Below, piece by piece: positions 24,067 through 34,785 of a stretch of 54,177 nt of DNA (position 1 is its first letter; the number at the start of each line of letters is the position of its first letter). Source of the DNA: Hyphomicrobium sp. (GTDB lineage Bacteria; Pseudomonadota; Alphaproteobacteria; Rhizobiales; Hyphomicrobiaceae); contig JANXVY010000013.1 in NCBI GenBank assembly GCA_025351425.1, positions 1-54,177 on the forward strand, written 5' to 3'. Made by a program: the position numbers and the translations under genes. Under the pieces are notes generated by a model. That model did not search any database. It was not told the DNA's origin and saw nothing but the letters and a program-made list of their open reading frames with translations.

Positions 24067-25497
24067 TTAGTTCGGCACCGGCTTTTTCTCGTCAACCGGA
24101 GCGTCCGGCGCCTTTTCGGGCGCCTTGGCCTGGGTCACGGTGCCCCGCAGCACGCCGAGGGCGTACTGGAGCTGCGTGTCTTTCTCGGGCTCCTTGGCGA
24201 CGTAGGCCGACGAGCCGGACGTTTCGCGGACTTCCTTGCCATCCTTGGCATCTTTGTCCTTCGCGTCCTTGTCCTTGCCGTCCTTCACGTCCTTGCCGGC
24301 GATCCCGGGGTTCTTCAAGTGGCCGCGGAGGCTCGCTTCGCCGCGGTTCTTGTCGAGCGTCGCCACCTTGGCCTTGAGGTCGTCGGGCAGTTCTTCTTCG
24401 ACCAGCACGTCGGGATCGATCCCTTTGGCCTGGATCGAGCGGTTCGACGGGGTGTAGTAGCGCGCGGTCGTCAGGCGGATCGCGCCGTTCTGGCCGAGCG
24501 GAATGATCGTCTGCACCGAACCCTTGCCGAACGAGCGCGTGCCGATGACGGTTGCACGCTTGTGATCCTGGAGCGCGCCGGCCACGATTTCGGAGGCCGA
24601 AGCCGAGCCGCCGTTAATCAGCACCAGAACCTGCTTGCCGTCTGAAATGTCGCCGGGATGAGCCTGGGCGCGCTGGGTTTCCTCACCGTTGCGCCCTTTG
24701 GTCAGCACGATGGCGCCCTTTTCGAGGAAGTCATCGGAGACGGCGATTGCCTGGTCGAGGAGGCCGCCCGGGTTGTTGCGCAAGTCGATGATGTAGCCCT
24801 TGAGGTCCTTGCCGATCTTCTTCTTAAGCTCGTCTACGGCCTTCACGAGATTGGAGTGGGTCTGTTCGTTGAAGGTCGAGATCTTGACGTAGGCGACATC
24901 ACCTTCAGCGCGCGCCTTGACCGGGTTGATCTTAATGACGTCGCGCACGACCTTGATGTCGAAGGGCTCGTCTTTGCCCTTGCGGATGACCGTCAAGGTG
25001 ATCGGGGTGTTCACCGGTCCGCGCATCTTTTCGACGGCCTGCTCCAGCGTCAGGCCGGTGATCTGCTCGTTGTCCAAGTGGGTGATCAGGTCGTTCGACA
25101 TCACGCCGGCCTTCGCGGCAGGCGTATCGTCGATCGGCGATACAACCTTGATGACCTGATTTTCCATCGTCACTTCGATGCCCAGCCCGCCAAACTCACC
25201 GCGGGTCTGCACCTGCATGTCCCGGAAGCTCTTCGGGCTCATATACGATGAGTGCGGGTCGAGCGATGCCAGCATGCCGTTGATGGCGGCCTCGATCAGC
25301 TGGCTGTCGTCGGGCTTCTCGACGTAGTCCGATCGGACCCGCTCAAGCACGTCGCCAAACAGATCAAGCTGCTTATATAGTTCCGAATTGGGCGAGGGCG
25401 TCGCCGAGTGAGCCCGCGTCAGGTTGAACACGGTCGTGGCACCCGCTAGGGCCGTCATCGTCATGAACGACCAAAACGCGATATCTGTCTTGCGCAT
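24067..25497 (-). CDS. ctpA: Carboxy-terminal processing protease (S41)
   Basis: A 476-aa periplasmic serine protease of the Prc/CtpA family, which trims cell-wall hydrolases and lipoproteins. N-terminal membrane/signal segment (AFWSFMTMTALAGATTVFNL), a PDZ domain (FGGLGIEVTMENQVIKVVSP and following) and the catalytic serine in NGGSASASE with the lysine in SFGKGSVQ. The C-terminus has a curious Lys/Asp repeat (KDVKDGKDKDAKDKDAKDGK). ATG 25497 shares a base with the TAA of the envC-like gene (TAATG), so the two are coupled, and AAGGA lies before it; an ATG at 25533 would be inside that gene. Pairing with an EnvC-like activator is common in alphaproteobacteria and suggests joint control of peptidoglycan splitting. 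Confidence 0.93.
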   Translation of the reverse strand: MRKTDIAFWSFMTMTALAGATTVFNLTRAHSATPSPNSELYKQLDLFGDVLERVRSDYVEKPDDSQLIEAAINGMLASLDPHSSYMSPKSFRDMQVQTRGEFGGLGIEVTMENQVIKVVSPIDDTPAAKAGVMSNDLITHLDNEQITGLTLEQAVEKMRGPVNTPITLTVIRKGKDEPFDIKVVRDVIKINPVKARAEGDVAYVKISTFNEQTHSNLVKAVDELKKKIGKDLKGYIIDLRNNPGGLLDQAIAVSDDFLEKGAIVLTKGRNGEETQRAQAHPGDISDGKQVLVLINGGSASASEIVAGALQDHKRATVIGTRSFGKGSVQTIIPLGQNGAIRLTTARYYTPSNRSIQAKGIDPDVLVEEELPDDLKAKVATLDKNRGEASLRGHLKNPGIAGKDVKDGKDKDAKDKDAKDGKEVRETSGSSAYVAKEPEKDTQLQYALGVLRGTVTQAKAPEKAPDAPVDEKKPVPN

Positions 25498-27080
25498 TAT
25501 CCTTGCACCTTCTGATGACCGTCGACCCACCAAGGGTCGGGGTCGATTGGACGACCGTCTTTGCGGAATTCTACGTAGAGTACGGGCGAATTGGTTTGCG
25601 GTTTGCTCTGCGCGGTGGAGGCGGCGCCGCTCATGGTGCCGACAGGTTCTGCCGCGAGGACGAATTGTCCGGGTTGTGCATCGATCTGCGACAGTCCAGC
25701 CAAAAGAACATGATAACCACCGCCAGCGTTGATGATCAATAGCTGACCATAGCTACGAAACTCGCCCGCATAGACCACCCAGCCGTCGCATGGCGCCGTA
25801 ATCTGGGCATTGTGGCGCGTTTCGATGACGATGCCCTTCGACTGTCCCCCATATTGGGTCTTGTCGCCGAAGGTCAAGACGCGGCGACCTTGGGCGGGCA
25901 GCGGAAGGCGGGCTTTCGCCTCGTGGAAGGGAAACTCGGGTTTCAGGCGGCCGGGGTTGGGACCGCGCAGGGTGAGGGACGCAGGTGCAAGCTCAACCAC
26001 AGATGGCTTTATCGCTTCACGCGGGGGCGGCGTCAGGACGGCGACTTCAACTGGCTTGCCGAGCTCCGCTGGCACCGGTTTTGCCGTTGCCACTGGAGTT
26101 TTGGGTGCCTCGACGGGGGCTGCGGCTAAACCCTTGCCCGGCTCCGCCACTGAACTCTTGCCCGGCTCCGCCGAGACGACAACAGGGGCTTGCGCAACAC
26201 GGGCCTGCGTTTCCGCTTCGTAGCTGCCGAGGCCGGTGTTGCGGGTGACAGCCTGATCGAGTTTGGCGATCATTTCGTTCAGATCGCCGACGCTCCTCGT
26301 GATCTCGGCGGCGGCCGCCTTGACCTTTTCTAACTCGCCCTGGCGATCGTTCAGAGCCTGCTTCTTGCTTTCGAGCAGCCCCGAAAGCCGCGTGCGGGCA
26401 TCGCTCATGCGAGCGGTTTCGGCTTTCAGGTTGTCGCGCTCGGCGCGGATTTCAGAAGTGACATTGATAAGATCATTGAGCCTAGTCGCCAGTTCGAGGG
26501 CATCCTTGCGCAATTCGGGAAAGGCCGAGGCGAGCAGCATTGCGCTGCGCACCATCTGGAGGGCGTCCGTGCGCTGGGTGTACAGCACCGGCGGGGGGTT
26601 GCGGCCCATGCGTTGCAGCGCCGCCATCAGCTTGGCGATGCGGTCGCGGTTCTTGCTCAGGGTTGCCCGCAGGACGCTTTCCTGGGCTTCCTTTTCCGCA
26701 AGCTTAGTCTCGATACCGGTAAGTCGGCCTTCACTTTTCTGGATCAGCGCTGCCGTTTCCACCAGCTTGGCGTTTAGCTTTTCGCGTTCCTGCTTGATTT
26801 CGGCGAGGTCACCCTGGATGAATTTCGCCCGTTCTTTGGCGGCATCCAGCTCGGAGCGGCGCAACTCCAGCTTCTGGCGTACGTCGTCGGCGGCCGGCGG
26901 AGGGTCGGCTGCCATGGCTGGGTGGCCAGCGTTCAGCGCAAGCTGCAAGGCGATCAGGACATAGGCAGGCAGTCTTGGACCTTGCCTCCCGCTCGCCAGC
27001 CGTCCGCCCGACCGCAGCCAACGCGGGACTTGCGCATCGTTCGTTTGCGACAGACTGTTTGGCATCGCGCTTTGTGGCAA
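25497..27080 (-). CDS. Murein hydrolase activator, EnvC-like (degenerate LytM)
   Basis: A 527-aa exported protein. After a signal region (around YVLIALQLALNAGHPAMA) come about 200 residues of coiled coil (ELDAAKERAKFIQGDLAEIK and on), a Pro/Ala/Val linker, and a C-terminal LytM (M23) domain. The zinc ligands of active M23 enzymes are missing: YGGQSKG replaces the first His, LLAGLS the His of HxH, and LYVEFR the last His. It therefore should not cut peptidoglycan but activate amidases at division, as EnvC does. Its stop overlaps the ctpA start. The start at 27080 is not supported by a strong ribosome-binding site; an ATG at residue 6 is an alternative. Confidence 0.88.
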   Translation of the reverse strand: MPQSAMPNSLSQTNDAQVPRWLRSGGRLASGRQGPRLPAYVLIALQLALNAGHPAMAADPPPAADDVRQKLELRRSELDAAKERAKFIQGDLAEIKQEREKLNAKLVETAALIQKSEGRLTGIETKLAEKEAQESVLRATLSKNRDRIAKLMAALQRMGRNPPPVLYTQRTDALQMVRSAMLLASAFPELRKDALELATRLNDLINVTSEIRAERDNLKAETARMSDARTRLSGLLESKKQALNDRQGELEKVKAAAAEITRSVGDLNEMIAKLDQAVTRNTGLGSYEAETQARVAQAPVVVSAEPGKSSVAEPGKGLAAAPVEAPKTPVATAKPVPAELGKPVEVAVLTPPPREAIKPSVVELAPASLTLRGPNPGRLKPEFPFHEAKARLPLPAQGRRVLTFGDKTQYGGQSKGIVIETRHNAQITAPCDGWVVYAGEFRSYGQLLIINAGGGYHVLLAGLSQIDAQPGQFVLAAEPVGTMSGAASTAQSKPQTNSPVLYVEFRKDGRPIDPDPWWVDGHQKVQG

Positions 27081-27310
27081 GGCTCTTGTGCGTCCCGCGA
27101 ATTGGCTCAGGCAGAATGACTTCAGACGCCTGTAATCGTACTTGGTTTCGATTCAGTGCGGGAAAAATACGGCAATTCTTGTTCCAGGCCTATGGGGTTG
27201 CGATAATCTCATGTTTGGGGCCTGGAGTTAGGCCGTCGCGGCGCTGGAACGCAATTGCGAACCCCGGTCCGAGCGGCTACCGTGAAATTCAGCATTCGAG
27301 GTTCTGGTTC

Positions 27311-27508
27311 ATGAGCATGTTGGTCTATTATCTAACAATCGCGGCGGTGCTTGCTGTCGCGGCCGTTCTCGTCTGGGGGCTGTCGACTCTCCTCAAGGGC
27401 GATAATCCCAATCTGTCGCAAAAGCTCATGCGCTGGCGGATCGGCCTCCAATTCATTGCCATCCTAGTCATCATGCTGTTCGTCTACCTGACCCGAGGCC
27501 TTGCCTGA
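27311..27508 (+). CDS. Twin transmembrane protein (HIG1-like domain)
   Basis: A 65-aa inner-membrane protein with two hydrophobic helices (YYLTIAAVLAVAAVLVWGLS and GLQFIAILVIMLFVYL) joined by a short loop KGDNPNLSQKLMRWR, the hypoxia-induced HIG1 pattern. GAGG lies before ATG 27311. Its TGA shares a base with the ATG of the cobalamin adenosyltransferase (TGATG), a pairing widespread in Rhizobiales. Possibly linked to respiration. Confidence 0.88.
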   Translation: MSMLVYYLTIAAVLAVAAVLVWGLSTLLKGDNPNLSQKLMRWRIGLQFIAILVIMLFVYLTRGLA

Positions 27509-28089
27509 TGGTAGTTCTCAATCGCATCTACACCAAGACCGGAGACGCCGGCACGACAGCGCTCGGCAACGGCGAGCGGGTGCCCAAGACATCGCCGCGC
27601 ATTGCCGCCTACGGCACGGTCGACGAGACCAATGCGACGATCGGCATGGCGCGGTTTCATCTCGGGGCGGCCTACCCCGAGGTCGACACCATGCTGCTGC
27701 GCATCCAGAATGACCTGTTCGACCTGGGCGCGGACCTGTGCGTGCCGGACCGGGGTGAAAAGCTGGAGTATGAGCCACTGCGCATGGCGGACGCTCAGGT
27801 GGCGCGGCTGGAGGCCGAAATCGACCTGCTGAACGCGGAACTGACGCCGCTGCGCTCGTTCGTGCTGCCCGGCGGAACGCCGGCTGCAATCGCGCTGCAC
27901 GTTTCACGCACCGTCAGCCGGCGGGCCGAGCGGCTGATGGTCGAACTCGCCGCGTTGCCCAACGAACCCGTCAGCGGTGCCGCGCTCAAATACGTCAACC
28001 GGCTGTCGGATTTCCTGTTCGTTGCCAGCCGGTACGTCAACGACAAAGGCAACGGCGACGTCCTGTGGGTGCCGGGAAAAAACCGCTAA
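27508..28089 (+). CDS. Cob(I)yrinic acid a,c-diamide adenosyltransferase (PduO type)
   Basis: A 193-aa ATP:corrinoid adenosyltransferase that makes adenosylcobalamin from cob(I)alamin. The family signature is complete: RIYTKTGDAGTTALGNGERV near the N-terminus and AYGTVDETNATIG, then helical-bundle motifs FVLPGGTPAAIALHVSRTV, RRAERL and YVNRLSDFLFVASRY. It is translationally coupled to the twin-membrane gene. The rhomboid gene starts 17 bases after its stop. Confidence 0.93.
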   Translation: MVVLNRIYTKTGDAGTTALGNGERVPKTSPRIAAYGTVDETNATIGMARFHLGAAYPEVDTMLLRIQNDLFDLGADLCVPDRGEKLEYEPLRMADAQVARLEAEIDLLNAELTPLRSFVLPGGTPAAIALHVSRTVSRRAERLMVELAALPNEPVSGAALKYVNRLSDFLFVASRYVNDKGNGDVLWVPGKNR

Positions 28090-28105
28090 ACTCAGAGGAC
28101 GTTTT

Positions 28106-28810
28106 GTGTTTGTCCCCATCTACGACGATAACCGTTTGAAATATATCAAGTTTCAGTACGTTACGTTGTTCCTGATTGCGCTCAATATCGCCTGCTTCAC
28201 GTTCGAGCAGGCGGGGCTCGACCAGCTGGTCATTGCGAGTTTCGCGCTCGTGCCAGCCGAATTGGTCGCGATGGGGCCATTCGGCGGTCACGCACCATTT
28301 TCCTCCGAAGCCATCCCTATCCCCGAAGCGTTGACGCTGATCACCTACATGTTCTTCCACGGCGATCCGCTGCACATCGCCGGTAACATGCTCTTCCTGT
28401 GGGTGTTTGGCGACAACGTGGAGGATGCCTGCGGTCATGCGCGGTTTCTGGCGCTCTATTTGGCCTGCGGGGTGATCGGTGGCCTTACCCACGTGGCGGC
28501 GCAGAGCGGGTCGAACGTGCCGCTCGTGGGCGCGAGCGGCGCCGTCGCTGGCGTGATCGCGGCCTATCTGGTGCTGCACCCGCGGGTGCGCGTGTGGGTG
28601 TTGGCGTTCAAGTTCATCCCCTTGCGCATTTCGGCGGCATGGTTGCTGGGGGCATGGATCTCGATCCAGGTCATGATGGTGTTCCTGCCGCAAACCGGAC
28701 CGATCGCGTGGTGGGCCCATATCGGCGGCATCGCTTCAGGTGCGATCCTGGTCATCATTTTGCGGCGGCCGGGGGTGCCGCTATTCGACCAAAGGATGCA
28801 ACCCGCGTGA
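28106..28810 (+). CDS. Rhomboid-family intramembrane serine protease
   Basis: A 234-aa membrane protein with about six helices. The catalytic serine is in GASG (about residue 144) and the histidine in the last helix (WWAHIGGIASG). The helix-2 motif GDPLHIAGNMLFLWVFGDNV with HxxxN is also present, so the protease should be active. I chose GTG 28106 with AGAGGAC six bases before it; VFVPIYDDN is the usual cytoplasmic start. Third gene of the unit with the twin-membrane protein and adenosyltransferase. Substrates unknown. Confidence 0.9.
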   Translation: MFVPIYDDNRLKYIKFQYVTLFLIALNIACFTFEQAGLDQLVIASFALVPAELVAMGPFGGHAPFSSEAIPIPEALTLITYMFFHGDPLHIAGNMLFLWVFGDNVEDACGHARFLALYLACGVIGGLTHVAAQSGSNVPLVGASGAVAGVIAAYLVLHPRVRVWVLAFKFIPLRISAAWLLGAWISIQVMMVFLPQTGPIAWWAHIGGIASGAILVIILRRPGVPLFDQRMQPA

Positions 28811-28997
28811 CCGGGGCGGCGTGAGGCGTGACGTTTTGGTCAACCTGTTGCCGTTGACGGAGTTGTGAACAGCTCTTACGCTGTCTTTTTGCAGATGCGA
28901 AGTGCGGTCCATACTCAATGTTGGCGGGGATTATTCCAGCCGAGGATCGCCGTTCAGCACAGTTGCTCAGTCCCTACCCGTTTGGAGCGTGGACACG

Positions 28998-29753
28998 ATG
29001 AAGATCTTGGTGCCGGTCAAGCGGGTAGTGGATGCGTATGTCAAAATCCGGGTGAAACCAGACGGCTCGGGCCTTGAGCTTGCCAATGTCAAAATGTCCA
29101 TCAATCCGTTCGATGAGATCGCGATAGAGGAAGCCGTGCGCCTCAAGGAAAAGGGCCTCGCCACCGAAGTCGTCGTCGTCTCCGTCGGACCAGCCAAGTC
29201 GCAGGAAGCGTTGCGCAGCGCGATGGCCATCGGGGGCGATCGAGGCATCTTGGTCGAAACGGCCGAAACCGACGTTATCGAGCCGCTCGCTGTCGCCAAG
29301 ATCCTCAAGGCCATCGCCGATATCGAGAAGCCCGCGCTGGTGCTGATGGGCAAGCAGGCCATCGACGACGACTGCAACCAGACCGGCCAGATGCTGGCGG
29401 CACTGCTGGGATGGCCGCAGGGCACGTTCGCGTCCAAGATCGCCATCGATGGCGGCGTCATCCACGTTACGCGTGAAGTCGACGGCGGGCTTGAAACCGT
29501 CAAGCTCAAGACGCCCGCGATCGTCACCACGGATTTGCGCTTGAACGAGCCGCGCTATCCCACGCTCCCAAACATCATGAAGGCCAAGAAGAAGCCGCTG
29601 GAGATCAAGACCGCGGCCGATTACGGGGTCAATCTTGCGCCGCGCCTGAAGGTGCTGAAAACCACCGAGCCGCCAGTGCGCAAGGCCGGGATCAAAGTCG
29701 GCAGCGTTGCCGAACTCGTCGCTAAGCTCAAAACCGATGCTGGGGTTCTCTGA
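28998..29753 (+). CDS. etfB: Electron transfer flavoprotein, beta subunit
   Basis: A 251-aa protein starting [20 protein letters not shown]. With EtfA it carries electrons from acyl-CoA and other flavin dehydrogenases to ETF-ubiquinone oxidoreductase. The ETF beta signature [20 protein letters not shown] and [10 protein letters not shown] is visible, with the AMP-binding [24 protein letters not shown] lies ten bases before ATG 28998. Its TGA shares a base with the etfA start. Confidence 0.96.
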   Translation: MKILVPVKRVVDAYVKIRVKPDGSGLELANVKMSINPFDEIAIEEAVRLKEKGLATEVVVVSVGPAKSQEALRSAMAIGGDRGILVETAETDVIEPLAVAKILKAIADIEKPALVLMGKQAIDDDCNQTGQMLAALLGWPQGTFASKIAIDGGVIHVTREVDGGLETVKLKTPAIVTTDLRLNEPRYPTLPNIMKAKKKPLEIKTAADYGVNLAPRLKVLKTTEPPVRKAGIKVGSVAELVAKLKTDAGVL

Positions 29754-30685
29754 TGGCCACGCTGCTGCTTGCCGACCACACCAATAAGGCCCTCGGGTCC
29801 GCGACAGCCAAGGCCCTGACGGCCGCAAAGGCGCTGGGTGCCGACGTGCACATCCTGGTCGCGGGCCACGACTGCCAGGCCGCCGCCGCCGCCGCCCAGC
29901 TTGCGGGCGTCTCCAAGGTGCTGGTCGCGGACGCCCCCCACTATGCGCATGCGCTGCCTGAAGAAGTCGCTCCACTCATCGTGAGCCTCATGGGCGCCTA
30001 CACCGCGGTCGTCGCGGCGGGCACCACCACGGGCAAAAACATCCTGCCGCGCGTCGCAGCCCTGCTTGACGTCATGCAGGTGTCCGACATCATCGCCGTC
30101 CATGCGCCCGATACGTTCGACCGGCCGATCTATGCGGGCAACGCGATCCAGACGGTACAGGTCGCCGACGCCAAGAAGGTACTGACGGTGCGCACGGCGG
30201 CGTTTGCGGCTGCGGCAGTCGGCGGTGCCGCCACGATCGAGACCATCACGGGGCCTGCCGCCGCAGGCGGTGCTGAATTCGAAAATGCCGAGCTGACGGT
30301 TTCCGACCGTCCCGAACTAACGGCTGCCAAGATCATTATTTCGGGCGGCCGCGGCATGGGGAACGGCGAGAACTTCACCAAACTGATCGAGCCGGTGGCC
30401 GACAAGCTCGGCGCGGCGATGGGGGCATCACGCGCCGCGGTTGATGCGGGCTTCGTGCCCAATGACTGGCAGGTCGGGCAGACCGGCAAAATCGTGGCAC
30501 CAGAGCTTTACATCGCTGTCGGCATTTCGGGGCAGATCCAGCATCTGGCCGGCATGAAAGACAGCAAGGTGATTGTTGCAATCAACAAGGACGGCGATGC
30601 GCCGATCTTCCAGGTGGCAGATTACGGGCTGGTTGCGGACCTGTTCCAGGCGTTGCCTGAACTCGACGCCGAATTGAAACGCTAG
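29753..30685 (+). CDS. etfA: Electron transfer flavoprotein, alpha subunit
   Basis: A 310-aa subunit that holds FAD. N-terminal ETF domain ([20 protein letters not shown]) and the C-terminal FAD domain with [39 protein letters not shown] and [20 protein letters not shown], the full signature. Start overlaps etfB by one base (TGATG). The next gene, 3-hydroxybutyryl-CoA dehydrogenase, is separated by 210 bases holding a dispersed repeat, so it may have its own promoter. Confidence 0.96.
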   Translation: MATLLLADHTNKALGSATAKALTAAKALGADVHILVAGHDCQAAAAAAQLAGVSKVLVADAPHYAHALPEEVAPLIVSLMGAYTAVVAAGTTTGKNILPRVAALLDVMQVSDIIAVHAPDTFDRPIYAGNAIQTVQVADAKKVLTVRTAAFAAAAVGGAATIETITGPAAAGGAEFENAELTVSDRPELTAAKIIISGGRGMGNGENFTKLIEPVADKLGAAMGASRAAVDAGFVPNDWQVGQTGKIVAPELYIAVGISGQIQHLAGMKDSKVIVAINKDGDAPIFQVADYGLVADLFQALPELDAELKR

Positions 30686-30786
30686 AGCATGTTCGCTTTT
30701 CTTCGAATCGCTCTCATGTTCTAGCTTTTTGTTTTGACGCGCGTTTTTACGGAAAACCGCTTCACACTTTTCCTAACGCGCTCTAG
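30686..30786 (+). repeat. Dispersed alphaproteobacterial intergenic repeat
   Basis: Begins TAGAGCATGTTCGC just after etfA, contains TTTTGTTTTGACGCG, GGAAAACCGCTTCACACTTT and ends ACGCGCTCTA, so that AGAGC and GCTCT bound it. From memory the pattern is a common intergenic repeat in Rhizobiales. A shorter copy lies at 43923-43959. Confidence 0.6.
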
Positions 30787-30895
30787 GCCCGGCGCGCACA
30801 CTGCGGGCGAACAAAGGCTGACCATCATGGACGTTGCTGTACCCTCACTGCGATCGACGAAGCCTAAGGGCGCCGGCAAGACCGAAGTGCCGCAG

Positions 30896-31771
<876 letters not shown>

Positions 31772-31820
31772 TACCGGACCCGCCGTAAACGCTGCGGTGG
31801 CTGGACTTTCGAGGCAACGC

Positions 31821-32705
31821 ATGGCGACGCGTTATTTCATTTCCCACGCGTATAGCGATCAGGCGGCGCTGAACAAGTTGGTCGGCGTTCGTTTGCCGGC
31901 CGAAGCCAGTCCGTTCATTTTTCCATCCATCACCGTCACTCCCGAGCAGCGCGTCAGCGACGACCTCGTGCGGGCGGTTGCCGACTGCGATGGCCTCATC
32001 TACCTGCAGGACGATGCAACGCTGCGGTCGTTCTGGTGCGGTTTCGAACGCAATCTCGCACTGCAGCTTGGCAAACCGGTCTATGGGTTCGATACGGCTG
32101 CGGGTGTGTTCACGCGCGACACCGCGGCGCCAGTCGACCCCATCGTCGCGTGTGTGTGGAATTCTTACGTCGAGGACGATACGGATCTCGTTTGGAAAAT
32201 TGTCGTGCATTTGAACGAGACACGAAATTTTCGCATGGGGCGGCATCACCCGAAGCTCTACAGTCCCGAAGTGCAGCATTACAGTCAGATCATGGACGAC
32301 GAATGGGACCTGAAGTCGAAACTCGATCGCGGCGGTTCAGTCCTCATGTTGCTGTCGAATGAAGGGTTGACGTGCGGCTGGCTGCGCTATCTGAACATGA
32401 CCGAGGAAGACCCGGTGCCGCGCCCGAGCCGCGATAAGTTCGCTCTCTTCCCCAAGGACCGAACGTTGTTTGCCTGGCTCGATCCGCCGGACCGGGGCAA
32501 GATCACGCAGCACATTGCCAGCATGGCGGGCGACGGGCACTGGAAGCCTTATTTCGATGTGGTCTGTGCGGCTCTCGGGGAGCCCAATCCGCTGGTACTC
32601 GCCAATAATCGCATACCGAATTGGAACCGCATCGACGACCTGATGGTCCGGGTAGCGTATGCGTCGTTCAAGACCAAGCCTAGCCAGCACGCGTCCGGAG
32701 CCTGA
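31821..32705 (+). CDS. Orphan TIR-like domain protein
   Basis: A 294-aa cytoplasmic protein. Residues 1-95 look like a TIR fold: first strand RYFISHAYSDQ, a D-G-L-I-Y-L strand, then SFWCGFERNLALQLGKPVYG with a W-x3-E motif (W72, E76) where TIR NADases have their catalytic glutamate. A second, weaker TIR-like part seems to lie at residues about 170-200 (GGSVLMLLSNEGLTCGWLRY). The rest is unrecognised. CGAGG lies seven bases before ATG 31821. Neighbours are housekeeping enzymes, not known defence genes, and SDR follows three bases after its stop. It could be an NAD-consuming effector, a nucleotide-handling enzyme or only a structural relative; remote similarity judged by eye. Confidence 0.6.
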   Translation: MATRYFISHAYSDQAALNKLVGVRLPAEASPFIFPSITVTPEQRVSDDLVRAVADCDGLIYLQDDATLRSFWCGFERNLALQLGKPVYGFDTAAGVFTRDTAAPVDPIVACVWNSYVEDDTDLVWKIVVHLNETRNFRMGRHHPKLYSPEVQHYSQIMDDEWDLKSKLDRGGSVLMLLSNEGLTCGWLRYLNMTEEDPVPRPSRDKFALFPKDRTLFAWLDPPDRGKITQHIASMAGDGHWKPYFDVVCAALGEPNPLVLANNRIPNWNRIDDLMVRVAYASFKTKPSQHASGA

Positions 32706-32708
32706 CTC

Positions 32709-33464
32709 ATGCCGCACCAGAAAATTGCACTCGTCACCGGAGCCGGGCGCGGCATCGGGCGCGCGGCGGCTGTGGCGCTTGCTGCCGATGGGTGGGCGGT
32801 GGTGCTGGCCGGGCGCCAGATCGCAGCGCTTGAGGAAACGGCGGCGCTTGCAGCTGCGCATGGCGCGGAGACGCTCTGCGTGCCCGCCGATGTGGCTGAC
32901 CCGGCGGCGGTTGCTGCGCTGTTTGCCGCCACGCTCAAACGCTTCGGCCGGATCGACGTGCTGTTCAACAACGCGGGTGTGTTTACCCCCTCGATGCCGA
33001 TGGAAGACCTCACATTCGAGCAGTGGCGGATAGCGGTCGATGTGAACCTGACGGGATCGTTCCTGTGCGCCCAGCAGGCCATCAAGGCGATGAAAGCGCA
33101 AACCCCCCATGGCGGACGCATCATCAACAACGGGTCGATCTCGGCCCAGACGCCGAGGCCGTTTACGGCGCCCTATACCGCGACCAAGCACGCAATAACC
33201 GGGCTCACCAAATCGATAGGACTCGATGGCCGGGCGTTCGATATCGCGTGCACGCAGATCGACATCGGAAATGCGGCGACGGAGATGACGGACGCATTCG
33301 CGAGCGGTGTGCTGCAGGCGGACGGGTCGCGCAAGCAGGAAGCCCGCATGGATATCGCGCATGTCGCCGATATCGTGGTGCACATCGCCAACCTGCCGTT
33401 GTCCGTCAGCGTTCCGTTTCTCACGATCCTGGCGACGGGCATGCCGTTCCTCGGGCGTGGGTGA
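32709..33464 (+). CDS. SDR-family oxidoreductase
   Basis: A 251-aa short-chain dehydrogenase. NAD(P)-binding TGAGRGIG at residues about 10-17, NNAG at about 90, the catalytic Ser in NNGSISA and Y-x3-K in [10 protein letters not shown]. The N-terminal sequence suggests NADP or NAD equally. CGGAG lies about nine bases before ATG 32709. Close behind the TIR-like gene, so possibly cotranscribed. Substrate unknown. Confidence 0.9.
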   Translation: MPHQKIALVTGAGRGIGRAAAVALAADGWAVVLAGRQIAALEETAALAAAHGAETLCVPADVADPAAVAALFAATLKRFGRIDVLFNNAGVFTPSMPMEDLTFEQWRIAVDVNLTGSFLCAQQAIKAMKAQTPHGGRIINNGSISAQTPRPFTAPYTATKHAITGLTKSIGLDGRAFDIACTQIDIGNAATEMTDAFASGVLQADGSRKQEARMDIAHVADIVVHIANLPLSVSVPFLTILATGMPFLGRG

Positions 33465-33629
33465 AACACTTTCGTCCTTGCCGTTTTAAATGAACTTGCT
33501 GCAAGCCATCATGAACGCGTAGTTTTTTATGCTTTGGAAGAGTGTTGGGCGGCAGCAAGGGCTGCACGCCTTGTCATTTGTTTGTGGTCAATTGCAGTTG
33601 GGCAAGACTTGGCGGACGGGGGCGGGTTC

Positions 33630-34769
33630 ATGACCAATTTGGGGTGCGTTTTGTGGTGGGTTATGCCGGGAGTTTTCCTGGGGTGGCTGCTGTCGTGGCT
33701 GTTCGATCTGCTGTTTCGCCGCAATGGACGATCGCTGCTTGAGACGGCGAAAGCGGAAGTCGCTACGGTCCAGGCGAGAGCAAACGGACTGGAAAGCGAG
33801 CTCACTGTCAGCCGCAACCAGCTCAGCAACTACGCCAACGAAGCGGTGCGGCTGCGGACCGAGCTTTCGGCGGCGCGCACCGCGCTCGATGAAGCCAAAA
33901 GTTCGATGGGCGTCATGCGGCTGGAACTCGATACGCGCAACGCTTCACTGGCGAATTACGCGACCGATCTCAGCTCGCTGCAGAGCCAGTTCTCCACCGC
34001 CCGGCAGAGCTATGCGCAACTCGAAAGCGCGCTGACGTCGGCGCACACCGAACTGGACGCGACCAAAAAGGCTGCTGCCGGCGCGCATAGTTTGACGGAC
34101 GCCGGGGCGGCCGAGCTGGTGCGGCTCAAAGCCGAGTTGGCCACGGCGCTTGCATCCAAAGAATCGCTGCACCGTTCGCTGGGCATGATCGAGCCCGAGC
34201 GGTCGAACACGAAAACGGCACTGGCCGAGGCGCACCGGGAACTGGAGCGTTTTAAGGTCGATGAGGCCGCCGCCCGGTACCGGGTGGATCAAGCGAACGC
34301 CGAATTGCTGCGAGAGCTGAACGACGCGAAATCGGCGCACGCAGCCACGCTGGAATCACTTGCAGCGCTGCAGAAGGACACCGTGGTTGCCAAGCCTGCG
34401 GTCTCGATCAGACCAGTCGGGGTCGAGCGACCGACACACCAGAACGCCGAACAGCGCATCCTCATGACCCGCTACGGCTTCATTCCGCGTCACCGCGACC
34501 GGGACGACTTGACCCTCGTCGAGGGGGTCGGCCCCAAGATCGAGGATGTGCTGGTGGCAGCGGGGATCGATACGCATGCCAAGCTGGCGGCGACGCCAGT
34601 CGAGGAGTTGCGGTGCGTGCTTGACGGTGCTGGCCCGCAGTTTAACCGCGCGAACCCGGGGACCTGGCCGCGGCAGGCTGCTCTTGCCGTCAACGGCGAC
34701 TGGGCCGAGCTGCGGCGCTGGCAGGACGAGTTGATTGCAGGCGTCGAAGCGCCCAAGGCTGGCGTTTGA
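33630..34769 (+). CDS. Membrane-anchored coiled-coil protein with C-terminal HhH domain
   Basis: A 379-aa protein. One N-terminal membrane helix (NLGCVLWWVMPGVFLGWLLS), about 220 residues of coiled coil rich in Ala, Glu and Leu, then a C-terminal domain of about 75 residues with a helix-hairpin-helix: DDLTLVEGVGPKIEDVLVAA, GIDTHAKLAATPVEELRCVL. Such HhH domains are often named predicted 5'-nuclease or NADH-dehydrogenase-associated domains. ATG 33630 follows GGGGGCGGG; an upstream ATG at 33534 would place residues before the membrane helix. It may tether DNA or a complex to the inner membrane. Followed after 16 bases by an OmpA/BON protein gene. Confidence 0.8.
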   Translation: MTNLGCVLWWVMPGVFLGWLLSWLFDLLFRRNGRSLLETAKAEVATVQARANGLESELTVSRNQLSNYANEAVRLRTELSAARTALDEAKSSMGVMRLELDTRNASLANYATDLSSLQSQFSTARQSYAQLESALTSAHTELDATKKAAAGAHSLTDAGAAELVRLKAELATALASKESLHRSLGMIEPERSNTKTALAEAHRELERFKVDEAAARYRVDQANAELLRELNDAKSAHAATLESLAALQKDTVVAKPAVSIRPVGVERPTHQNAEQRILMTRYGFIPRHRDRDDLTLVEGVGPKIEDVLVAAGIDTHAKLAATPVEELRCVLDGAGPQFNRANPGTWPRQAALAVNGDWAELRRWQDELIAGVEAPKAGV

Positions 34770-34785
34770 AAGCGGGGAGCATCAT

